A program made the translations under genes and the position numbers. Positions 42,275 to 51,822 of a stretch of 64,000 nt of DNA are shown here, piece by piece. This DNA comes from Fimenecus sp045545735 (GTDB lineage Bacteria > Bacillota > Clostridia > Oscillospirales > Acutalibacteraceae). The DNA lies in NCBI GenBank assembly GCA_045545735.1, contig JAZQBM010000012.1, positions 1 to 64,000 of the forward strand, written 5' to 3'. Within the stretch, counting starts at the first letter, position 1, and each line of letters opens with the position of its first letter. The notes below the pieces were generated by a model. That model was not told the DNA's origin, did no database searches, and worked only from the letters and a program-made list of their open reading frames with translations.

Positions 42275-43000
42275 ATGGTTGGTGTAATATTGGCTGCCGG
42301 TGATGGTACTCGCTTGAAGGAAAGCACCGGTCAGGATATATGCAAGGCATTAAGAAAAATAAATAATAAGTATTTAATTGAATTTGCACTCGATAATTTA
42401 ATTGCATTAGAAGCGAATGAAACTTATATTGTTGTTGGTAAGCAAGGCGATTTAATTAGAACGGCGATAGGAGATAAATATAAAAGCCTTAATGTTCTCT
42501 ATGTTTGTCAACCACAACAAAAGGGTTTAATGAATGCTTTTGTTCAAGCACTGAAAACTATGGACTGTGATGAAACTGTAATTTTGCAGTTGTCTGATGA
42601 GATTTTTATAGAGTTGCAAACTGAATCAATTAAGAATGCAATCAAAACAGAAGAAGCTGATTTTTATTGTGGTGTAACATTTGAAGAAAACCCCGAAAAA
42701 ATCAAAAACAATTTTTCTGTAGAAACAAATGACGATTCGTTGCTTATAAAATGTACGGAAAAACCCCAGGTTGTTACTGATAATATAAAAGGTACAGGTT
42801 TTAGTATTTTTAATGGCAAAACACAGAAGATGATAACAGAAACATATGAAACTGAACCAGATATGCTTTATGACTTGTGTGATTGTTTTAACTATCTGGT
42901 GGCATCAGGTTATCGCGGTTTAACACTTAATGTTGCTAAAAAAGAATTTAACATAAATACAGTTTTAGATTTAACAGAGGCTGAAAACTTTAATAAATAG
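42275..43000 (+). CDS. Sugar-phosphate nucleotidyltransferase
   Basis: 241 aa with the nucleotidyltransferase signature VGVILAAGDGTRLKESTGQD and the acidic metal site in ILQLSDEIFIE. There is no C-terminal acyltransferase repeat. It probably supplies an NDP-sugar or NDP-alditol for the neighbouring glycosyltransferases. GAAGAGG lies upstream. The 141-base gap before it contains a GTTTGATAATCAAC dyad (42175-42188) of unknown meaning. Confidence 0.8.
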   Translation: MVGVILAAGDGTRLKESTGQDICKALRKINNKYLIEFALDNLIALEANETYIVVGKQGDLIRTAIGDKYKSLNVLYVCQPQQKGLMNAFVQALKTMDCDETVILQLSDEIFIELQTESIKNAIKTEEADFYCGVTFEENPEKIKNNFSVETNDDSLLIKCTEKPQVVTDNIKGTGFSIFNGKTQKMITETYETEPDMLYDLCDCFNYLVASGYRGLTLNVAKKEFNINTVLDLTEAENFNK

Positions 43001-43004
43001 TAAG

Positions 43005-43037
43005 AAAGACTTGCAAAACTGCAAGTCTTTTTCTTTT
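43005..43037 (+). terminator. Terminator after nucleotidyltransferase
   Basis: AAAGACTTGCA-AAAC-TGCAAGTCTTT is a perfect 11-bp stem followed by TTCTTTT. Confidence 0.9.
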
Positions 43038-43156
43038 GTAATCGACACAATGTGCAAAATATGTTTATAAAATATTAACATTTATGATATTTTTAGTTCA
43101 TTTTTTTGGATAATAATGTATAATACAATTAAGACATAAAGAAAGGTCTTGGTGTT

Positions 43157-44716
43157 ATGAAAAAAATATTAGCATGTGTTCTTGTGATGACACTCCTTTT
43201 TGCAGGTTGCAGTCTTACAAATGAACAAAAAATCGAGGGAACTCAAATTAAGTTGTCTGATAAAAAAATCACAGTTGATGGCAAAACTGTTACAAATGAC
43301 AGTACACAAGCGGTTTATACTGCAAATGATGTTGTGTTTTATCTTGCAGGGCAGGATTTTACTTATGGTGAGGGTACTGAAAATGATGAGCACGAGCAGT
43401 CTGAAGCTGATGAACATACAGTAGTGCATATTACAAAACCCGGCAGATATGTGCTCAGCGGTGAACTTTCAGCAGGACAGATTGCAGTTGACCTTGGAGA
43501 AGATGCTGAAGAAAACCCCGAAGCAGTAGTTACACTTATTCTTAATGGCGTTGATATTACTTGCACAGTTGCCCCTGCGGTAATTTTTTATAATGTTTAT
43601 GAGTGTGGCATTGCAGATGAAGAAACTGCCACAAAAAATGTTGATACTAAAAGTGCAGGTGCAAATGTAATTGTTGCAGATGGCACGGAAAATAATATTA
43701 ACGGCTCTTATGTTGCAAAAATTTATAAGTCATATGAATTGAATGAAGACGGCACGGAGGTTGTAGATAGCAAGAAACTCCATAAATATGATGCAGCGTT
43801 TTATTCAAAGAAAACAATGAATATTGACGGTGGCGAAAAAGGTGACGGAATCCTTAATATTAAAGCCGAAAATGAGGGGCTTGATAGTGAACTTCACTTG
43901 ACCATAAACGGCGGTAATATTAATATTACGTCAGGTAATGATGGAATCAACACTAACGAGGACAATGTTTCTGTTACTACTGTAAATGGTGGCAAACTGA
44001 ATATTCTTTGTGACGGCTCAACGGGTGAGGGCGATGGAATCGACTCAAACGGTTGGCTAGTAATCAACGGTGGAACAGTTATAGCACAGGCTTGTGCTAT
44101 AAGCGGTGATGCGGGCATCGACTCGGATTTAGGTATTTATATCAATGGTGGTAATGTGATTGCTTCGGGCAATATGCTTGACAGAATTGCAGGTGGAGAA
44201 CAGACCTATGCAGTATTCAACTTTGCAAGCCGTCAAGTTGGTGACAGCACATACACACTTAAAAATGCAGAAAACAAAGTTGTGGGTGAATATGCACCTA
44301 CTAATGATTTCACATATCTTTTTATAGCAGGCGACGAACTTGTTGCAGGGGATTACACATTCTGGCAGGGTGACACTCAACTTTCAGCGTCTTCAATGAA
44401 TATGGGTGGTATGAATAAAGGCGAAATTTCTGAGGGACAGACAAATGCAGACGGCATACCACCTGAAATTCCTGATGGAATGGAAAATATGCAAAGACCT
44501 CAAAGAGATGAAAATATGACAAGACCTGATGGCGAAGTACCCGAACTGCCCGAAGGTATGGAAAATATGACACCACCTGATAATATGGGTGGCGGAATGG
44601 GTATGATGGGTGGTAATATGATGGGTAGTGGAAACAAGTCAACTACATTTACCATAGTAAAGGGCAGAAATCAATTCAGCAATGTAAGTCCTGTAGCCAC
44701 AACTATAACTGAATAA
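43157..44716 (+). CDS. Secreted carbohydrate-binding beta-helix lipoprotein (Cthe_2159-like)
   Basis: 519 aa with a lipoprotein signal (lipobox LLFAGCS). The body has repeated beta-helix rungs such as LHLTINGGNINITSGNDGIN, GWLVINGGTVIAQACAISGD and IYINGGNVIASGN, with several conserved Asp-Gly turns that would bind calcium, as in the Cthe_2159 family of polysaccharide-binding proteins. A Met/Pro/Gly-rich low-complexity stretch (about 420-495) precedes a final strand. Probably binds plant or host polysaccharide at the cell surface. Confidence 0.8.
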   Translation: MKKILACVLVMTLLFAGCSLTNEQKIEGTQIKLSDKKITVDGKTVTNDSTQAVYTANDVVFYLAGQDFTYGEGTENDEHEQSEADEHTVVHITKPGRYVLSGELSAGQIAVDLGEDAEENPEAVVTLILNGVDITCTVAPAVIFYNVYECGIADEETATKNVDTKSAGANVIVADGTENNINGSYVAKIYKSYELNEDGTEVVDSKKLHKYDAAFYSKKTMNIDGGEKGDGILNIKAENEGLDSELHLTINGGNINITSGNDGINTNEDNVSVTTVNGGKLNILCDGSTGEGDGIDSNGWLVINGGTVIAQACAISGDAGIDSDLGIYINGGNVIASGNMLDRIAGGEQTYAVFNFASRQVGDSTYTLKNAENKVVGEYAPTNDFTYLFIAGDELVAGDYTFWQGDTQLSASSMNMGGMNKGEISEGQTNADGIPPEIPDGMENMQRPQRDENMTRPDGEVPELPEGMENMTPPDNMGGGMGMMGGNMMGSGNKSTTFTIVKGRNQFSNVSPVATTITE

Positions 44717-44734
44717 ATTATAGTTTGTCGAACT

Positions 44735-44803
44735 CAATTCGTAATGCGTAATTCGGAATTCGTAATTAAGCATCTGCGACGCAATCTATAATTGCAACGC
44801 AGT
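44735..44803. repeat. AATTCGTAAT-type palindromic repeat
   Basis: AATTCGTAAT occurs at both ends of the first 33 bases, around GCGTAATTCGG, and is followed by GCGACGCAAT...ATTGCAACGC. It looks like an intergenic MITE or tandem palindrome; no gene is present. Confidence 0.45.
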
Positions 44804-44869
44804 TCCTTCGTTTTCCGTTTTCCACTTTCCATTTTACACTTATCCCTATAAACTCCAATTTGTTAAATA

Positions 44870-44905
44870 AAAACGGCTGATTAGTGTTTGCTAACCAGCC
44901 GTTTT
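44870..44905. terminator. Bidirectional terminator
   Basis: AAAACGGCTG pairs with CAGCCGTTTT, with TTAG/CTAA inside, between two convergent genes. Confidence 0.8.
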
Positions 44906-44911
44906 GTAATT

Positions 44912-46351
44912 CTATTCAGTAACTTCAGCTTTCGCTCTGCGTTCCGCAAGGTCTTTTTCAACCTGTGCTTTTTGTTCAGGTGTGTATTTGATAAAGAGTA
45001 ACGGAATTATATAAAGAAGTGCCGCGATTGCAGGTGTAAGCATTGTAAGTGGCCAAATCCAGTTTTCAAAGGCTTGGGTTTGAGTGCCAAGATAAACTGC
45101 ACCCTCAACGTCTTCAACCGCAATATACCCAAGAACACTAAGTGAAAGAGTTGCAAGAGCACCTGTAATACCACTTGAAATCTTTGTAAAGAATGTTTGC
45201 ATTGCAAATGTAACACCTTCTGTTCGCTTGCCTGTTTTCCATTCCATATAGTCAACGCTGTCACAGAAAAGAGAGGTTTGTGCAATACTTGCCGCACCTG
45301 ACGGAATTGCACAGATTGCCATAATAACCATACCAATAAGAATGTTGTTACCCTCAAATCCAATAATCCAAGCAAGAACTTTACCTACGATAGTGCAAAT
45401 CTGAATGAATATAAGAAGATTTCTGTAACCGCCAAATTTAACCTTAAGTTTATCAGCGAAAATCATACCAAGAAAACTTGGAGCATAAGTGATTGCACCG
45501 TATACTGTGGTAAGAGTTAATGGTCCAAGAACAAAACCTGCAACTGAAATTTCAGGCATTTTGTACTTGAAGAAATATGTAACAAGTGAGTTGCCGAATG
45601 CCAATGCACCAAAAAGGTTTGATAGTGTCACAAGCATAAGCATTTTATTCTGGAATAAAAGTTTGAAACATTCAAGAAGTGATGTTTGCTGTTGTTCAGG
45701 CTCTACTAAACGGACTCTTTCTTGTGCTTTATAACATTTTGCACTGACTAACGCACCGCCAAGACCGAAAATAGCGGCAAACAAAACAGTCATAAGAGCA
45801 AGTGAATTACCTGACTGCTTAGCAACAATTTCCATAATCATAGGAATAACTGCACTGAAAACTCCGTAGAAAACAGAACCGACAGTACGTGCCATCTGCA
45901 CAAATTTGTCGCGTTCGCTTGAGTTTGGTGTTACAACTGCAGTCATACCCCAGATTGCAACGTCCTGCATAGTGTAACTGATGTCCCAACATAAGTACAT
46001 AATTACAAAGTAACCAATACGAAGCCACAAAAGTTCTTCTGCCGTTGAAAATACTACGAAAATAAAAACCGTAAAAATACCAACTGGTATAGGAGTATAT
46101 TTAAGTAATGGTCGAAGTTTTTCACCGCTCTTAAAACGATGGCGGTCAACAATTGAGCCAATAATCGGGTCGTTAACGCCGTCCCAAACTTTCATTGCAA
46201 TCAGCAGAATTGCAACATAATGTGCCGGGAATTGTGCAATATCTGTCAAGAAATATTGAAAGAACGAAGCACCAATAAAGCAGTAAACAATATTTTGTCC
46301 TGCAAGGCCGGTCATGAAACTTCGTTTTTCTTTTTTACTAATATAGTTCAC
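44912..46351 (-). CDS. GPH-family sugar:cation symporter 1
   Basis: 479 aa, 12 predicted membrane segments. GPH signature residues include WDGVNDPIIGSIVDRHRFKS after helix 2 and YMEWKTGKRTEGVTFAMQTF in the late loop. GTG start with a GGGGTG site. Likely imports pentosides or glucuronides with sodium or protons. One of three GPH genes in this window; specificity is unknown. Confidence 0.88.
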   Translation of the reverse strand: MNYISKKEKRSFMTGLAGQNIVYCFIGASFFQYFLTDIAQFPAHYVAILLIAMKVWDGVNDPIIGSIVDRHRFKSGEKLRPLLKYTPIPVGIFTVFIFVVFSTAEELLWLRIGYFVIMYLCWDISYTMQDVAIWGMTAVVTPNSSERDKFVQMARTVGSVFYGVFSAVIPMIMEIVAKQSGNSLALMTVLFAAIFGLGGALVSAKCYKAQERVRLVEPEQQQTSLLECFKLLFQNKMLMLVTLSNLFGALAFGNSLVTYFFKYKMPEISVAGFVLGPLTLTTVYGAITYAPSFLGMIFADKLKVKFGGYRNLLIFIQICTIVGKVLAWIIGFEGNNILIGMVIMAICAIPSGAASIAQTSLFCDSVDYMEWKTGKRTEGVTFAMQTFFTKISSGITGALATLSLSVLGYIAVEDVEGAVYLGTQTQAFENWIWPLTMLTPAIAALLYIIPLLFIKYTPEQKAQVEKDLAERRAKAEVTE

Positions 46352-46489
46352 AAAAGAACACCCCTTTCAATCTATGATTAAATTATACACGAAGCGTATG
46401 GGTTTTTATATAGGTAAAAGTGATAAAAAAACAAACAAAAATTTTACATATTATATTGTTAAAATAATATGAATATTTTAGTCATTTAG

Positions 46490-46518
46490 TTGAACATTTT
46501 TCAGTTATCGTGTATAAT
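46490..46518 (+). promoter_or_regulatory. Promoter of CoA-transferase gene
   Basis: TTGAAC (46490-46495), a 17-base spacer and TATAAT (46513-46518). It excludes upstream in-frame starts and sets the translation start at 46552. Confidence 0.8.
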
Positions 46519-46551
46519 AATTCCATATTGCAGAAAGAAAAAGGTAACTTT

Positions 46552-47850
46552 ATGGGTTGGGAAGCAGAATACAATAAAAAACTTGTATCCGCAATGACTG
46601 CGATAAGTCATATAAATGACGGCGACAAAGTTGTTATGTCCTTTGGCTGTGGTGAACCACGTGCCATTGTCCGTGCCATGCGTGAAAACTATAAGAATTT
46701 TCACAATGTTCAGGTTATAAATATGCTTTTGTTGGGCGAAACACCTTGGGTAGACGAAGAAGTAAAAGGGCATTTTTCATACAACTCATTCTTTGCGTCG
46801 GGAACAAACCGCAAGGCGATTTCTGAGGGCGTTGCCGATTTTACAACTTGTTATCTTTCAGAAGCACCAATGGTTTTGCGTGAATATGTAAAACCACGCG
46901 TTACCGTAATGTCTGTTACACCTCCTGATAATGAAGGTTATGTTTCACTCGGCACAAATTGTGATTATATTGAAACTACACTTTCGCATTGTGAACTGAA
47001 AATTGCACAGGTCAATAAAAATGTTCCATACACTTATGGTGCTACAAGAAAACATATATCAGAATTTGACTACTTCGTTGAATATGACGAGGATTTGCCA
47101 ATAGTACCTGCTCCACCAATTACAGATGTTGAAATGCAAATCGGCAAAAATTGTGCTTCCCTTATAAATGACGGGGATTGTATTCAACTTGGTATTGGTG
47201 GAATTCCAAACGCAATCTGTGAAGAATTAAAGCATAAAAAGGATTTAGGTCTTCATTCTGAAATGGTTGGCGACGGTGTTGTTGACTTAATTAAAAGCGG
47301 AGTTATTAACAATTCGAAAAAGAACTTCCATAACGGAAAAACAATTCTTGGATTCGGCTTTGGCACAAAAAAGTTGTTTGATTTTTTAAACGGCAATAAA
47401 GATATTGAAATGGTGCCCATGGACTATGTAAATGACCCATATATTATTGCAAAAAATGATAATATGGTGTCAGTTAATTCTTGTATCGAAATTGACCTTA
47501 TGGGACAAGTTGTGGCAGATACAATCGGTCTTAATCAGTTTTCAGGTGTTGGCGGACAAGTTGATTTTGTCCGTGGTGCTACAATGAGTAAAGGCGGTCG
47601 CTCAATTATGGCTATGCCGTCAGCTGCAAAGGGTGGCACAATCTCGAAAATTGTTCCGAAAATTACTGACTATTCAGCGGTTACGACTACAAGAAATGAC
47701 GTGAATTATGTTGTTACTGAATATGGAATTGCTCAGCTTAAAGGCAGAACAATGAAAGAGCGAGCACGAGCATTAATCAATATTGCACATCCTAATTTCC
47801 GCGACGAATTAGCACAGGAATTTGAAAAAAGGTTTAATGAAAAGTTTTAG
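46552..47850 (+). CDS. Acetyl-CoA hydrolase/transferase family CoA-transferase (butyryl or 4-hydroxybutyrate type)
   Basis: 432 aa from ATG 46552 (AAAGGTAAC upstream). Family motifs include VTPPDNEGYVSLGTNCDYIE, QLGIGGIPNAICEELKHKKD, VNSCIEIDLMGQVVADTIG (probable catalytic Glu region) and QFSGVGGQVDFVRGATMSKG. The pattern is that of Cat2/AbfT and butyryl-CoA:acetate CoA-transferases of gut Clostridia. It would exchange CoA between an acyl-CoA and acetate in fermentation. Which acid is used cannot be fixed from sequence alone. Confidence 0.88.
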   Translation: MGWEAEYNKKLVSAMTAISHINDGDKVVMSFGCGEPRAIVRAMRENYKNFHNVQVINMLLLGETPWVDEEVKGHFSYNSFFASGTNRKAISEGVADFTTCYLSEAPMVLREYVKPRVTVMSVTPPDNEGYVSLGTNCDYIETTLSHCELKIAQVNKNVPYTYGATRKHISEFDYFVEYDEDLPIVPAPPITDVEMQIGKNCASLINDGDCIQLGIGGIPNAICEELKHKKDLGLHSEMVGDGVVDLIKSGVINNSKKNFHNGKTILGFGFGTKKLFDFLNGNKDIEMVPMDYVNDPYIIAKNDNMVSVNSCIEIDLMGQVVADTIGLNQFSGVGGQVDFVRGATMSKGGRSIMAMPSAAKGGTISKIVPKITDYSAVTTTRNDVNYVVTEYGIAQLKGRTMKERARALINIAHPNFRDELAQEFEKRFNEKF

Positions 47851-47855
47851 TTAAT

Positions 47856-47886
47856 AGGGCAATGCTTCGGCGTTGTCCTTTTTTCT
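47856..47886 (+). terminator. Terminator of CoA-transferase gene
   Basis: GGGCAATGC-TTCG-GCGTTGTCC, with two wobble pairs, followed by a long T-run. Confidence 0.85.
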
Positions 47887-47942
47887 TGCTATTTGGTAAG
47901 AAATACTTTATAATAAAATCATAATTTCAAAGGGGAATAATT

Positions 47943-50063
47943 ATGGGAAAAACAAACGGTTTAATTAACAATATAAAACAACATTGGAACACGCCTGCCG
48001 AAGGCAATTATGTGCCATATAAAGAGGTCGTGAATATTGGTATAGCAGGTTTTGGTGTAAATTGGACTTCTCACCTTGCAAATACTATAGGACTTAGTGC
48101 GTCAAACTTCCTTGTAGGTGCAAGTATCGGTCTTCAACCTATGGATTTGCAGATTATGCTTATAATAGCGAATCTTGTGGGTATGCCTATAGCCTTTTTC
48201 AGAGGTTGGTTTTTTGATAACCACAAAATGAAAGGCGGAAAATTTATTCCCGTAATGCTTCGCACACCTATTCCTATTGTTGCTTTGTCAACATTGTTTG
48301 TGTGGTTGCCTTATGAAAACTGGCAATACACCACCAAGGTAATTGTAGTGTGGTTTATGTATATGTTCGTGCAGTTTTTCCTTTGTCTTTATAACGAGGG
48401 GTGGGGATATTTTCAGCAAGTTGTAACCCCTAATGAACAAGAACGAGCAAATGTAATGAGTATTTTCCAGATTCTCTATTCACTGGCACCAACTCTTACA
48501 GGTTTTGTAATACCTACAATTGCGGGCTTTACTTTCGGTATGAATAATATCTGGACATACCGTATTATTTACCCTGCATTTACACTTGTAGGTCTTGTAA
48601 TTCTTCTTGTTTTCTTCCCGAAACTTAAGGAACGAATTATTCTTCCAAAAAGACCTGTTGAATATGTAAGTATTATTGATTCTCTTCGCGAAGTGGCTAA
48701 AAACAAATACTTCTGGATTATCAATTCAGCAGGTTGGATAGGATTTCTTGAAGGTGCATATGCTGTAATTTTAAGTTGGTCTTTTGTTTATGCTTACAAC
48801 GGCGAAAAAGAGAAACTTTTAGGTGTGGCAAACACAATAATCGGTAATGCGGCACTTTGGTCAATGGCGTTGGCACCGTTTATAATTAAATGGTTGGGTA
48901 AGAGAAATCTTTTGATTTTGCACAACTTAATAAATATTGTGCTTATGCTTTGTCTTGTACCTGCTTATGAAAATCTGTTCTTGGTTTGTGTGATTTTTTA
49001 CCTCAATACTTTTGTAAACACTTTCCAAAATGTCTATATGGCAAATATTCAAGCAGATATGCGTGACTATCATCAATGGAAAACAGGTGTTCGTGTTGAT
49101 GGGCTTTTTGGACCATTAGGGCTTATAGGCACAGTTTTAGGTTTCTTTACAGGTCTTGTAATACCGGCAATTTATGAGCATATGGGACTTCATGATGATT
49201 ACGATGTGCTTTATAATAACGAATTGAGAAATAATCTTTTTGATGTTTTGATTGTTTGCTCAATCGTAGGTGCAATTCTTAATCTTATTCCGTATCTTTT
49301 CTATGATTTGACCGAGGCAAAACACCGTGGTTATGTGAATGTGCTAAAAATTCGTGCTATGTTTGAAGATTACGGTAACGGCGAACTTGACAATGCACAA
49401 CTTGTTGACACTATGAAGATTATTAAAGGTGCAAAAACTGATTTTCAGAAAAAAGATGTTGATAAATCGGCACTTAAATCGGCTAAAAAGATTAATAATA
49501 AGCAAGAAAAACGATTGGCAATTAAAAAGGCAAAAGACGAAATTCGTGCAATAAAAATACATAATAAATTAGTTGAAAGTTTGCCAATTGTAAAAGAAGA
49601 ACTTAATAAGTTCAATACTGAAAGATATAAGGCACAACTCACATCTGCAAAAGATACCGTAATTAAAGGTGAAGTTTATCTTTATGCAGATTGGAAAGCA
49701 GAAAAACGTATGGCAAAGCGTTTACCGAAATCCACAAAAGAAGAAAAACTCATTCGTGCGGATGCAATAAAACTTTCTCGTGAGAAAAAACGCTCATACA
49801 AACTGCTTAAAAAGTATGGTGCAGATAATCTTACAATTCCTGACGAAAGAATAACTGAAGAAATTAAAAATCGTGAATTTACAGATGAAAAAGAGCGTCG
49901 TCAGGCAAAACGTGAACTTAAAGCATATACAAAAGGCGTGTCAATATATCGCAGAATTACAAAGCCGTATAATGATGCGAGAAATCTTATAATTCAGGCA
50001 GAGAATTATACACATCTTGACGAAATTGAGAAGTTGTATGAGAAAATAGCAGATAACGCGTAA
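47943..50063 (+). CDS. GPH-family symporter with large C-terminal cytosolic tail
   Basis: 706 aa. Residues 1-455 carry about 12 membrane helices with GPH features (MADMRDYHQWKTG-like ADMRDYHQWKTGVRVDGLFG). Residues 460-706 form a long Lys/Glu-rich helical tail (AKKINNKQEKRLAIKKAKDE and KERRQAKRELKAYTKG), about 240 residues longer than usual GPH proteins and not like the IIA-type tail of LacS. It may interact with cytosolic partners. Own RBS (AAAGGGG). Confidence 0.82.
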   Translation: MGKTNGLINNIKQHWNTPAEGNYVPYKEVVNIGIAGFGVNWTSHLANTIGLSASNFLVGASIGLQPMDLQIMLIIANLVGMPIAFFRGWFFDNHKMKGGKFIPVMLRTPIPIVALSTLFVWLPYENWQYTTKVIVVWFMYMFVQFFLCLYNEGWGYFQQVVTPNEQERANVMSIFQILYSLAPTLTGFVIPTIAGFTFGMNNIWTYRIIYPAFTLVGLVILLVFFPKLKERIILPKRPVEYVSIIDSLREVAKNKYFWIINSAGWIGFLEGAYAVILSWSFVYAYNGEKEKLLGVANTIIGNAALWSMALAPFIIKWLGKRNLLILHNLINIVLMLCLVPAYENLFLVCVIFYLNTFVNTFQNVYMANIQADMRDYHQWKTGVRVDGLFGPLGLIGTVLGFFTGLVIPAIYEHMGLHDDYDVLYNNELRNNLFDVLIVCSIVGAILNLIPYLFYDLTEAKHRGYVNVLKIRAMFEDYGNGELDNAQLVDTMKIIKGAKTDFQKKDVDKSALKSAKKINNKQEKRLAIKKAKDEIRAIKIHNKLVESLPIVKEELNKFNTERYKAQLTSAKDTVIKGEVYLYADWKAEKRMAKRLPKSTKEEKLIRADAIKLSREKKRSYKLLKKYGADNLTIPDERITEEIKNREFTDEKERRQAKRELKAYTKGVSIYRRITKPYNDARNLIIQAENYTHLDEIEKLYEKIADNA

Positions 50064-50079
50064 AATATCAAAAGAAAAT

Positions 50080-50134
50080 CGGCGATTTGTTTTTGGTTTT
50101 TCTTGGAAAACTCTTTACAAATTGCCGTTTTTTT
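50080..50134 (+). terminator. Terminator after long-tail symporter
   Basis: CGGCGATTTGT pairs with ACAAATTGCCG over a 26-base loop and is followed by seven T. Confidence 0.7.
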
Positions 50135-50194
50135 ATTACAATATTATGGTATATATAGTGGGGTAATATTCCACGAGTTGAAAGGATGAATGAA

Positions 50195-51766
50195 ATGTCA
50201 AACCAGATGATGATATTTCTTGCTATGGCAGGGTATATGCTTATTGTTATAGGCATTGGCGTATTCTTTGCACGTAGAGCAAACAAAAACACAGAAAACT
50301 ATTTTTTAGGTGGCAGAAGTTTAGGACCTTGGGTTGCTGCTATGAGTGCCGAAGCATCTGATATGAGCGGTTGGCTTTTAATGGGACTTCCCGGTGTTGC
50401 ATATTGGTGCGGTCTTGCTGATGCTACATGGACTGCAGTAGGTTTAGCCCTTGGTACATACTTAAACTGGCTTATTGTTGCAAAAAGACTTCGTAATTAT
50501 TCAGCAATCAGCGGTGATGCTATTACAGTTCCTGAGTTCTTCTCAAACCGTTTCCATGAAGATAAAAAGGTTATCAGAATTATTGCATCAGTTTTAATTC
50601 TTGTATTCTTCACAGTTTATGCAGGTAGCTGTTTCGTTACTTGCGGTAAACTTTTCAGCACATTGTTTGGTTATTCATACACATCAATGATGATTGTCGG
50701 TGCACTTTTCGTTATTGTTTATACTTTCCTTGGCGGTTTCTTGGCTGAAAGTGCTTCTGACTTTATGCAAAGTATTGTTATGATTATCGCACTTGTTTCT
50801 GTTCTTGTTTTGGGTACAATCCACGCGGGCGGTATCGGTGCGGTTATGGAAAATGCACAGTCAATTGCAGGCTATTTCTCACTTACAGAAATTGCAAACC
50901 CTGTTACAAATGAAACAGGTATGCAGTTGGTTGAAAATGGCGTTCCTGTATTCGGTAATGCATCTCCTTATCCATTACTTACAATTGCTTCAATGCTTGC
51001 TTGGGGTCTTGGTTATTTTGGTATGCCACAGGTTCTTCTTCGCTTTATGGCAATCCGTAAGGCAAGCGAACTTAAAAAGTCAAGAAGAATTGCAACAGTA
51101 TGGGTTATTATTTCTCTTTTCGCAGCAGTTGCAATCGGTATTATCGGCCGTGCAATGCTCCCAACTGCAGAAACACTTCTTACAAAAGGCGGTGCAGAAA
51201 ACGTATTCGTTCTTATGAGCGAAACACTTCTTCATCCTGTACTTGCAGGTGTTATTATGGCTGGTATTCTTGCCGCTACAATCAGTTCATCTGACTCTTA
51301 TCTTCTTATTGCATCTTCAGCACTTGCAAACGACGTTTTCAAGGGCGTTATTAAAAAGGATGCAAAAGATAAAACTGTTATGTGGGTTTCTCGTATAGCA
51401 CTCATAGTTATTGCACTTATCGGTATGGTTATTGCACTTGATGAAAAGAGCGTTATCTTCAATATTGTTTCATTCGCGTGGGCAGGCTTCGGTGCTACAT
51501 TCGGACCACTTATGCTCTTCTCACTTTTCTGGAAACGCGTAAACCGTGCAGGTGCTATTGCAGGTATGCTTTCAGGTGCAGCAACAGTTTTCCTTTGGAA
51601 ACTTGTTCTCAACCCAACATTAGGTGGTGTATTCGCAATTTACGAACTTCTTCCTGCATTCATTGTTTCATCAATCTTTATCGTTGCTGTTTCACTTCTT
51701 ACAGGCGAACCTTCAAAAGAAATTGAAGAAGAGTTTGAAAAAGCAAAAACAGGAAATATTGACTAA
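50195..51766 (+). CDS. putP: Sodium/proline symporter (SSS family)
   Basis: 523 aa from ATG 50195, chosen because AAAGG lies 9 bases upstream while the ATG at 50186 abuts it. 13 helices with PutP hallmarks: ENYFLGGRSLGPWVAAMSAE, ASDMSGWLLMGLPG and the Na-site region TISSSDSYLLIASSALANDV. Imports proline with sodium. Confidence 0.92.
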   Translation: MSNQMMIFLAMAGYMLIVIGIGVFFARRANKNTENYFLGGRSLGPWVAAMSAEASDMSGWLLMGLPGVAYWCGLADATWTAVGLALGTYLNWLIVAKRLRNYSAISGDAITVPEFFSNRFHEDKKVIRIIASVLILVFFTVYAGSCFVTCGKLFSTLFGYSYTSMMIVGALFVIVYTFLGGFLAESASDFMQSIVMIIALVSVLVLGTIHAGGIGAVMENAQSIAGYFSLTEIANPVTNETGMQLVENGVPVFGNASPYPLLTIASMLAWGLGYFGMPQVLLRFMAIRKASELKKSRRIATVWVIISLFAAVAIGIIGRAMLPTAETLLTKGGAENVFVLMSETLLHPVLAGVIMAGILAATISSSDSYLLIASSALANDVFKGVIKKDAKDKTVMWVSRIALIVIALIGMVIALDEKSVIFNIVSFAWAGFGATFGPLMLFSLFWKRVNRAGAIAGMLSGAATVFLWKLVLNPTLGGVFAIYELLPAFIVSSIFIVAVSLLTGEPSKEIEEEFEKAKTGNID

Positions 51767-51822
51767 TTAATAACAAAATTAACAATAATATTTAAGTAAA
51801 GACAAAGGACTGAAAATCATTT

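Noticed and set aside
51767..51822. T-box riboswitch ahead of glycyl-tRNA synthetase
   Set aside because: The gap is only 56 bases and has no T-box motif or terminator.
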